From: Nitrospirota bacterium
GTDB lineage: Bacteria > Nitrospirota > Nitrospiria > Nitrospirales > Nitrospiraceae
Assembly: GCA_026387615.1 (NCBI GenBank)
Contig: JAPLLI010000023.1
Span: 1 to 33,019 of the forward strand
Direction of reading: 5' to 3'
DNA: 33,019 nt
Positions 15,280-21,087 of this stretch are shown here, one piece after another (within the stretch, counting starts at the first letter, position 1; each line of letters opens with the position of its first letter). The position numbers and the translations under genes are program-made. Under the pieces are notes generated by a model. The model did not search any database. It was not told where the DNA came from and saw only the letters and a list, made by a program, of their open reading frames with translations.

Positions 15280-17097
15280 ATGACACCCACAACCCCACAC
15301 AGCAAACCACTTCCCGAAACGCATCTCCAGCGCGCCTTAACATCCGTGCTCAACGACTTGCCGGTCGACGCCGCGCTCGCCGCCATCTTCCACCGTGACC
15401 AAGGCCCGCTGGTCGGCCATGCCGCACGAGGCTTCACCCCGCGCGATATTCAGGCGATCCTCCGGACCTTGTCGGCTCCCGCCGTCGCGGCCGGGGCGCC
15501 TTCCGGCGATCCAGAAGACGGGCGCACGATTCGTCTCCGCTTGATTACGCCTGGCGCGAAATCGATGCTCTCGGTTCCCCTCCGATATCGGAACCGAACC
15601 TATGGCTTCCTCGTCATCGGACGAAAAGAGAGCGCCACGTTCGCGAAAAAAGAAAAAAGCTTAATGGAGCAGGCCAGCGACGAGGTCACGAAGACCCTAG
15701 AACGCGAAGGCCTGTTCGACATGAATGTCGTGCTCAGTCGGCCGTATGTCGCCCAGGAACCGGTCCCCACGACCCCCAGTCCTGCGGAAATGTTTGCCGC
15801 ACCGGCCTCTCAGCTCACACCGGAATTGCAAGACAAGATTATCGCCGCCTTGACGGATGCCAACCAATACGTCGCCTATGATCGCATCTGGGCCTGCCAC
15901 TACGATCCCCTCGCCGGCAACGTCGAAGTCCTGGGAATGGCCGGCGATCTGAAGAGCGATCAGAAAGACGGCAAGAAAGACCTGAAACCGGGCCACCGCC
16001 TCACGCTCGACAGTTCAGCCTCCGGATGGGCCGTCCGCCATCGTAAACCGCGCGTGGATCACGATCTCGCCTCCACGCAGGGGCGCTTCCTCGATCATAA
16101 GTATCTGTTTAAAGACCGGCTGCTCTCCTCGCTCGTCGTGCCGTTCTTCGTCCGGGGACAAGTGGGCGGGACCATCACTCTGGCTTCAAAAGAAGCCGGG
16201 CGCTATCAACAGACGGATGCCCGCACGCTTGAGCCGATTATCGTCAAGATCGCCGAAATCCTCCAGGCTCCGGTATCGGCGCCGGCCAGCCAGGCCCAGT
16301 CCGCTGGCCAAGAAGGCGCGCCAGGAGAGGCCTCAGCTCCGGATTCTTCTGAGCCCATCATCAGAAAGCAGGAGCGGCAGGCTGCGATCGGCGAGTTCAG
16401 CATGTTCCTGGCCACGGAAGTGCGGGAACCCCTCGCGTCAATCCGAGCCCAACTGGAAGAAGTCACGGCGGAAGGCATCCTCGACTTCGACCCCCCGACG
16501 CGCGTCGAGAACGCGATGCGCGACTTGATCCGCGTCGAAGCCATCCTGAACGAAATTTTAGACTTCGCGAAACCGCTCGAACTGAACCGGCGGCTCCTCC
16601 GCATCCCCGAAGTGATCGAAAGCGCGCTCACGGTGGTCGCCACCGACCTCGAAGTCACCAGAATCCAGGTGACCAAGGACTATGCGACGATAATCGCACC
16701 GGTGCGCGGCGTCGAATCCAAAATCCTGCTAGTCTTTTTGAGCATTTTCAAGAACGCCGGCGAAGCGATGAGCCCGGGAGGCCATCTCCATATCCAGATC
16801 ACCCAGCATCGCGCGGGGCGCGGAGTGGAAGATCAAATCCTCATCAAGAACGACGGAGCCCCCATCCCAGCAGAAATCGTCGACAAGGTGTTCGAGCCGT
16901 TTTTCACCACGAAGCGCGCCGGTACAGGCCTGGGCCTCGCCACGGTCAAGAAGATCGTCGAAGAACATGGCGGCTCCATTGCCATCGGCAGCGCCCCAGG
17001 CGAAGGCACCACCGTCACCATCCGTCTCCCAGGTCTCAGCCGCGGCCCGTCCTATCGAGGACGAGGACGCCGGCCTCCCACACGCCGCCCTGCCTAA
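15280..17097 (+). CDS. GAF-domain sensor histidine-kinase homologue lacking the phospho-acceptor His
   Basis: A 605-residue soluble protein from the ATG at 15280. Two GAF-like sensor domains (~20-145 and ~180-325) and a disordered Ala/Pro linker precede a HisKA/HATPase_c module. The dimerisation helix reads AAIGEFSMFLATEVREPLASI, where the usual HExRxPL is TEVREPL. The phosphorylatable His is therefore Thr (T379, codon ACG at 16414). In the ATPase domain the N-box is kept (IFKNAGEAM, N492), as are the F-box (FEPFFTTK) and GTGLGL. The G1 box, however, is NDGAPIP instead of DxGxGIP. It could be a pseudokinase, a scaffold, or a partner for another kinase. No response regulator is adjacent. A short Arg-rich tail follows. 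Confidence 0.87.
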   Translation: MTPTTPHSKPLPETHLQRALTSVLNDLPVDAALAAIFHRDQGPLVGHAARGFTPRDIQAILRTLSAPAVAAGAPSGDPEDGRTIRLRLITPGAKSMLSVPLRYRNRTYGFLVIGRKESATFAKKEKSLMEQASDEVTKTLEREGLFDMNVVLSRPYVAQEPVPTTPSPAEMFAAPASQLTPELQDKIIAALTDANQYVAYDRIWACHYDPLAGNVEVLGMAGDLKSDQKDGKKDLKPGHRLTLDSSASGWAVRHRKPRVDHDLASTQGRFLDHKYLFKDRLLSSLVVPFFVRGQVGGTITLASKEAGRYQQTDARTLEPIIVKIAEILQAPVSAPASQAQSAGQEGAPGEASAPDSSEPIIRKQERQAAIGEFSMFLATEVREPLASIRAQLEEVTAEGILDFDPPTRVENAMRDLIRVEAILNEILDFAKPLELNRRLLRIPEVIESALTVVATDLEVTRIQVTKDYATIIAPVRGVESKILLVFLSIFKNAGEAMSPGGHLHIQITQHRAGRGVEDQILIKNDGAPIPAEIVDKVFEPFFTTKRAGTGLGLATVKKIVEEHGGSIAIGSAPGEGTTVTIRLPGLSRGPSYRGRGRRPPTRRPA

Positions 17098-17101
17098 CCG
17101 G

Positions 17102-17227
17102 GCAGGACGCTGAAAAATACCGTCAGTATCGTTCTCGCCTCAAACGCATCCTCAACGAGCCCAAGGCTACGCCTCCGGTGCGCTCATCGTCTGCGGCCTT
17201 GCTGAACAGGCTTTTTGAGCGTCCTGC
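17102..17227. repeat. R1b: ~125-bp structured intergenic repeat
   Basis: End arms GCAGGACGCT and AGCGTCCTGC pair perfectly. Just inside them is the family's C.C mismatch (GCTGAAAA against TTTTGAGC). The minus strand carries the conserved blocks CAGCAAGGCCGCAG, CCGGAGGCGTA, CGTTGAGGA and CGAGAACGA. It starts four bases after the kinase stop, so it probably also ends that transcript. Confidence 0.82.
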
Positions 17228-17602
17228 GGGAATACTTGCCGGGTATACCACTCGTCTGAACCATCGAAGTCCTAGCCCACATCGCTCCATATCCAAAGCA
17301 AAAATCGCCAGCTCAAATAGTTATACACGTTTCTTTGAATTGATCAGAAAGGTGAGAACCTAACTAGAATTCGGCCTGAACGATCGCTCACGGACTGCAA
17401 CGCGGAGACATGTGACACATGAGCCAGGTCGGCCATTCCCCCACAGGATAGGCGTGCAAGCATTACTATATCTTGCCGACAAAATGGCTCATGATAGCTA
17501 ACGCCACACGTCAGGCACTGGGAATAACTGGAGCGACGTAAAAACGGAGACTGCTTCCTGTCGCCTCCACGCAATTGTTAAGGTACCGTTCAGGGAACAC
17601 GC
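17228..17602. other. Intergenic region without a supported gene
   Basis: These 375 bp lie between R1b and the SHOCT-lipoprotein stop. The short track ORFs here (17178-17363 and 17344-17574) have no ribosome binding site and no recognisable protein character. A TGTGACACATG palindrome near 17411 is the only structure seen. No tRNA or terminator was found. Confidence 0.5.
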
Positions 17603-18112
17603 TCAATTACCGCTCAGCAGCTTCTTCTTCTGAGCTTCAAATTCAACCTCACTCAGGATGCCGCGCTTCCGAAGGTCATCGAGCTTGAGGAGTTCGGCAT
17701 ACACATCCTTCGGACGATCCGTTTGATCTTTGATTTTGACATCCATCGATGTCTTACCCGTATTCTCGATCACGACATCGGGTCGCGGGACGAGATTGAC
17801 GCGTCGCGCTTCCGGGTCGGACGCGTCAACAACGCGGAACTGATAGTCAACTGAAGCAAAGTGGCCAATGTACATTGGCGAGTCGTTCAAGGAGATAGGG
17901 ATGGCAATTTTACCCTGTCTGGCCGCGAATTCGTTAGCCTCACGGATTACATCGGCCTTCATTGCGGAGGCATTGCCGAATACGCCGCCCTTGTCCGTGC
18001 GAGACAGCATGTATGTGTCCGGGGACAGTTGCACGACTCCGGGATTCAAACAGCCGGTAACGACGCCTGCAAGACTAATTGCGCAAAGCAGAAGCACTAA
18101 TCGAAGTTGCAT
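17603..18112 (-). CDS. Lipoprotein with C-terminal SHOCT domain
   Basis: The ATG at 18112 is preferred (GGGAGA just upstream) and gives 169 residues. The signal ends in GVVTGC, a plausible lipobox with Cys21. The mature part begins LNPGVVQLSPDTYMLSRTDKGG, a pattern seen in small secreted or lipo-proteins of many Gram-negatives, and continues with MKADVIREANEFAARQGK. The last ~30 residues (DVYAELLKLDDLRKRGILSEVEFEAQKKKLL) are a clear SHOCT motif, a short oligomerisation domain. The middle (~85-135) has no recognised fold. It may be co-transcribed with the membrane protein starting at 18888, 240 bp upstream. Function unknown. Confidence 0.78.
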   Translation of the reverse strand: MQLRLVLLLCAISLAGVVTGCLNPGVVQLSPDTYMLSRTDKGGVFGNASAMKADVIREANEFAARQGKIAIPISLNDSPMYIGHFASVDYQFRVVDASDPEARRVNLVPRPDVVIENTGKTSMDVKIKDQTDRPKDVYAELLKLDDLRKRGILSEVEFEAQKKKLLSGN

Positions 18113-18351
18113 TTCTCCCTCACTCAATGAATTCGTAAACGCAGACATGATTCGTACACCTTTGGGCACCCCCGCTACATGCGCACTAGAGCAGCCCTAA
18201 CAATGTTTAGGCGGATCCGCATAAGAGCCGGATCTGCCAATTTCTATCCGCACAACACCACTACATTTCGAAGGGCCGCCTGGTCGAGCCTAGAGGCCAT
18301 AAAGGGTCGGGCCACTCAAATCTTCCCCAATCACAACCCCGACAGCGGCGG

Positions 18352-18888
18352 TCAGCCTGGTTGAGGATGCGACAGGCAGTCATCAGCCTGCTCCCCCGTG
18401 CAGGTGGTGATGACAAGCATTCGCGCGTTGTTCTCTGCGTTGTAGTCGGCCTGCAACTCAAGTGCATTTTTCTCAAGGTCCTTCAGCGCTGCATCCAACT
18501 TGCCAAGGCAGACAATGTAGTAAGCCACCGCCGCGAGATAGAGGACATTAAGATATATCGCGTATCCGCGAAGCACGGGATTCAATGCAAATGCCAGCCA
18601 AAGTGCCAGAGCCGAGATCTGAAGCCAGAACGCTTTGTCTGCGGAGACCTTTGCCGCATCCGCCAGTAGCTTGGCTGTCTGCACTGCACGCTCCGCCGTG
18701 ACCCTCGCTAGTTGGGCCAGCTGCCACTGCCGGCAAGCCGCCTTGCAATCCTCAGGCGCATTGTCCATCGGAGGACCTGGCCTCTGAATGGGAATCGCCG
18801 TGGCTTGCAAGAAATACCCAGTGATGTAGGCCGCAGCAACGCCGCCCACAACGGATACTACGACGATTAAGTCAATTGTGGTTTCCAT
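18352..18888 (-). CDS. Hypothetical membrane protein, 178 aa
   Basis: The ATG at 18888 follows an unusually G-rich ribosome binding site (AAGGGGGGGGC), a run that could slip in replication. The protein has an N-terminal membrane helix (~5-28), a soluble part with three Cys and a Lys/Ala-rich helix (QLARVTAERAVQTAKLLADAAKVSADKAF) that looks like a coiled coil, two more membrane helices (~95-135), then a second amphipathic helix (LDAALKDLEKNALELQADY). A short Cys-containing tail follows. No family is recognised. It may be a membrane-anchored coiled-coil protein. Both flanks are noncoding and rich in repeats. Confidence 0.65.
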   Translation of the reverse strand: METTIDLIVVVSVVGGVAAAYITGYFLQATAIPIQRPGPPMDNAPEDCKAACRQWQLAQLARVTAERAVQTAKLLADAAKVSADKAFWLQISALALWLAFALNPVLRGYAIYLNVLYLAAVAYYIVCLGKLDAALKDLEKNALELQADYNAENNARMLVITTCTGEQADDCLSHPQPG

Positions 18889-19186
18889 GCCCCCCCCCTT
18901 GATTAGCTTCCTCACGCACTAATGCGACTAGCGTACTCGAATTTCGTCTTGCGCCACTCCCACGGCAGCACCGATTCATCCTCCGCTTCCAGGGCCGCGG
19001 GTGAGAGCATGAACTTACATCATTGTTCTCAGAACGTCACTATGGCGACCAGGGAGACCCTATGCAGCATTTATTTAGGGGAATGGCCGAGGCTGCCCTT
19101 TACTGCGAGCAGTTTCTCAACTCCCCCTTACACTTTGAAGGGCAGCCTGGTCGATCCTCGATTGCGCGGACCTTACCTTCTCCTTT

Positions 19187-19406
19187 GAGGGCAGACTAGA
19201 GGGCCTCCCACTGCGAGTGTAGGCACATGTCTTCCCCGGTTCATCGCCAAGCCAAGCAAGGGAGTGAGGGGCTTTCGACTGCGGCCGTCGAGCGAGGCCC
19301 TTCTGAGCGCGCGCTCCGGGAGCAAAGAAAGCCCCTCACTCCCTTGCGGCCTCATCTTCCGAGACCGCGCGTTGCACGAGCACAGGAGACCATCTAATCC
19401 GCCCTC
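19187..19406. repeat. R2 outer element split by a second R2 element (e2)
   Basis: Arms 19187-19208 and 19385-19406 pair with about four mismatches, most of them transitions. The core's 5' half (CACTGCGAGTG) follows the left arm, and its 3' half (CCGCGCGTTGCACGAGCACA) precedes the right arm. Between the halves sits element e2. Confidence 0.7.
19256..19347. repeat. R2 element e2 with perfect 21-bp arms, nested in another R2 element
   Basis: Arms 19256-19276 and 19327-19347 are perfectly complementary over 21 bp (contain AGTGAGGGGCTTTC). The core reads ACTGCGGCCGTCGAGCGAGG, then CGCGCGCTCCGGGAGCA. It occupies the loop of the surrounding R2 element. Confidence 0.85.
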
Positions 19407-19442
19407 TCATACTCCCTCCAAGCTCGCTTGCCTTACCTCCAC

Positions 19443-19642
19443 GGGAGGGTGGCCTGCTTGGCCTCCCACTGCGCGCGTCGAACGGAGGTTGGTTCATCTG
19501 GTCTATCTCGTCTATCAGGTTGGTCTGGTTGGTCGGACCGAAAATTCATTCAGCAGAACCAGATAGACCAGAAAGACCATCCAACAGACAGACGAGCCCG
19601 TGCGCGTTGCGCGAGCACAGGAGCCCGACCGGCCGCCCTCCC
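19443..19642. repeat. R2 element e3 with an R3-like hairpin inserted in its core
   Basis: Outer arms 19443-19466 and 19620-19642 pair imperfectly (GGGAGGG..GGCC). The core halves are CACTGCGCGCGTCGAACGG (19467 on) and TGCGCGTTGCGCGAGCACA (to about 19619). The loop is enlarged by ~110 bp of TGGTCTA/TAGACCA hairpin (19487-19508 with 19561-19585). Confidence 0.75.
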
Positions 19643-19676
19643 CATCCATTCCTTCTTATCCCCCCAACCTTCCCAA

Positions 19677-19772
19677 GGGGAGCAGCCAGACTGTCCTTCC
19701 CTGCGCGCATTGAGGGAGCACATTCTGATCGTGCGGCCTCAGCGAGCAAGAAGGATAGTCTGGCTGCTCCCC
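19677..19772. repeat. R2 element e4 with 23-bp arms
   Basis: Arms 19677-19699 and 19750-19772 match at 22 of 23 positions (contain GAGCAGCCAGACT). The core is a diverged version: CTGCGCGCATTGAGG, then GTGCGGCCTCAGCGAGCA. It ends 13 bp before the -35 of the next promoter. Confidence 0.8.
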
Positions 19773-19785
19773 TCCCATTCTACCA

Positions 19786-19814
19786 TTGACAGACCCACCC
19801 CCCCTGGCTATGAT
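19786..19814 (+). promoter_or_regulatory. Near-consensus sigma-70 promoter
   Basis: TTGACA (19786-19791), a spacer of exactly 17 bp, then TATGAT (19809-19814): 11 of 12 consensus positions. It drives the small exported gene at 19889, leaving a 5' leader of ~68 nt. It is the strongest promoter seen in the window. Confidence 0.75.
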
Positions 19815-19888
19815 TCCAGCCACTTGATTTGAACTCGTAGTCTAAAAACGCATTTTCTCCGGCCACCATTATTCAAAGGAGTAGGCTC

Positions 19889-20109
19889 ATGAAGATCGTA
19901 ATCGGTACTGTTGCAACTGTCTCCGGTGTCCTGTTTGCGCTGTCTATGGCCTCGGCAAATCCGAGCAGCACCTGCACAAGTCTGACAATGCCCGGATTAC
20001 CGAGGGTCATGGCGCAGGACGGCTTCCGAACGTCCAGGGTCCTCAGATCAAGATCGCTCCTCCGGTCACGTCTGCCACGAAGATTGGAGCCGATCGCAAG
20101 ATCGAGTAG
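19889..20109 (+). pseudogene. Small exported protein gene with a one-base frameshift
   Basis: The ATG has a good site (AAAGGAG) and begins a clean signal peptide (MKIVIGTVATVSGVLFALSMASA). Right after the predicted cleavage site the frame turns into Ser/Arg-rich nonsense and runs into the neighbouring gene. Shifting by one base near 19962 restores a protein-like tail (EQHLHKSDNARITEGHGAGR ... ending KIGADRKIE) that stops at TAG 20107-20109, just before a strong terminator. The joined product would have ~73 residues, exported and rich in His, Lys and Asp. The shift may be a genuine mutation, a sequencing error or, less likely, programmed. Family not recognised. Confidence 0.6.
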
Positions 20110-20135
20110 TCCAGCGATTCAGCAAGATACAACAA

Positions 20136-20174
20136 GGGGGGTGCCGGACCTATCCGGCGCCCCCCTGTTTTTTT
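20136..20174. terminator. Strong intrinsic terminator, overlapping the end of the glycosylase gene
   Basis: A 12-bp stem (GGGGGTGCCGGA with TCCGGCGCCCCC), a 3-6 nt loop, then TGTTTTTTT on the plus strand. It ends the small exported transcript. The same bases encode the last residues (KKQGGAG) and stop of the minus-strand glycosylase gene. Confidence 0.85.
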
Positions 20175-20746
20175 GTGCCTCGTGCCCGAGAAGAAACTGC
20201 GGCCGATCGCAGCCGGAACCGCCAGGGCTTCTTGGCCCAGGCTCCCGCATAGTCGATACCGACTCGCGGGTGAGCTCCCACGGCCCCCCTCACCAGCAAT
20301 TCCTCTCGATCCTCAAACCAGAGCGATTCACCGGCCGTGAGATCCGCACGATTGAGGCTGCGATCGATCTGTAACGCGCGGCACAGCCTTCCGGGTCCAT
20401 CGATCAACTGCCCCTCGAGTTCAACCGCCCTGATTAACACGGCGGAGGGAAACCCCTCCCGCTCCGTCACCACGTTCAAGCAGTGGTACATCCCGTAAAT
20501 CAGGTAGACGTAGGCAACCCCTCCCTGGCCAAACATCACCTCCGTCCGCTGGGTTCTCCCTTTCGACGCATGGCAGGCCTTATCCTCTGGCCCAACATAG
20601 GCCTCCACCTCGACGATCCTTCCTGCGAGGATGCGGCCCTCGATCACCCGCACGAGATACTTGCCGATGAGCGAGCGCGCGACCTGCACGGTGGGACGAT
20701 CAAAGTATGGACGCCCAAGAATACTTCCTGCTGGGGAGATTTTCAT
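20150..20746 (-). CDS. aag: DNA-3-methyladenine glycosylase (AAG/MPG family)
   Basis: A 198-residue base-excision repair enzyme that removes alkylated purines such as 3-methyladenine. Family signatures run in order: LIGKYLVR (~27), the catalytic-Glu region GRIVEVEAYVGPEDKACHA (~42-60; the Glu of VEAY activates water), GVAYVYLIYGMYHCLNVVT (the intercalating Tyr region) and VLIRAVEL..DGPGRLCRAL. The length is usual. The C-terminal ~20 residues (SSRARGTKKQGGAG) are unusually basic and are partly encoded by the opposing gene's terminator stem, so the end may have been extended by drift. The upstream side is repeat-rich, and a promoter was not identified. Confidence 0.92.
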   Translation of the reverse strand: MKISPAGSILGRPYFDRPTVQVARSLIGKYLVRVIEGRILAGRIVEVEAYVGPEDKACHASKGRTQRTEVMFGQGGVAYVYLIYGMYHCLNVVTEREGFPSAVLIRAVELEGQLIDGPGRLCRALQIDRSLNRADLTAGESLWFEDREELLVRGAVGAHPRVGIDYAGAWAKKPWRFRLRSAAVSSRARGTKKQGGAG

Positions 20747-20837
20747 TGTGACAACCGGTGGTCTTTAAGAATCTTCTTTGCTCAGCTCTTTCGCTTGTTC
20801 ACTGAATCTCGTCAGAAATAACGTCATATGATGATAA

Positions 20838-20959
20838 GGCTCCTCAAAACGATCTTCAACAAGGCCGCAGGCGCAGAACACACCGGAGGCGTACTCTCAG
20901 GGGTACGTTGAGGATGCTTTCGAGACGAGAACGAAGGTGGAAGTCGTTTTCAGCGGGAT
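20838..20959. repeat. R1c: structured intergenic repeat, left member of a tandem pair
   Basis: It carries the R1 blocks in order: CTCAAAACGA, CAACAAGGCCGCAGGCG, CCGGAGGCGTAC, GGGTACGTTGAGGA, CGAGACGAGAACGAAGGTGG and TCGTTTTCAG. The inner arms pair, but the outermost ten bases do not, so this copy is decayed or was clipped at the tandem junction. Confidence 0.78.
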
Positions 20960-20960
20960 G

Positions 20961-21087
20961 AGCAGCCGCTCAAAATGGGCATCCAGCAAGGCCGCAGGCG
21001 CCCCGAAACCCGGAGGCGTACCCTCTGGGTACGTTGAGGAGTTTCGGTAGCCGAGAACGAAGCTGGTGGCCATTTTCAGCGGCTGCT
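20961..21087. repeat. R1d: structured intergenic repeat abutting the TonB-receptor stop codon
   Basis: Best-preserved R1 copy. End arms AGCAGCCGCT and AGCGGCTGCT are perfect, followed by the C.C mismatch and then AAAATGG pairing. The inner hairpin is GTACCC/GGGTAC. Its last bases overlap the stop codon of the receptor gene (21086-21088), so it may serve as that gene's 3' end. Confidence 0.85.

Larger units (their letters stand above)
18916..19785. other. 870-bp noncoding region filled with nested R2/R3 palindromes
   Basis: No credible gene occurs here; the track ORFs 19264-19566, 19428-19832 and 19520-19789 simply read through repeat units. The region holds a degenerate hairpin (19090-19148, AGGCTGCCCTT/AAGGGCAGCCT) and then the R2 elements listed separately. 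It ends just before the promoter of the frameshifted exported gene. Confidence 0.7.

Noticed and set aside
17344-17574. 76-residue minus-strand ORF with several Cys, and a TGTGACACATG palindrome that recalls insertion-sequence ends
   Set aside because: No ribosome binding site, no family resemblance, and no second end or transposase fragment nearby to support an IS remnant.
19443-19642. R2 elements as integron attC sites
   Set aside because: They lack the attC pattern of gene cassettes with conserved outer R boxes; here the outer arms are variable and the inner core is conserved, and no integrase or cassettes are seen.
19428-19832. Overlapping plus-strand ORFs of 134 and 89 residues
   Set aside because: They read through R2/R3 palindromes; the proteins are Arg/Pro/Ser-rich repeat translations.
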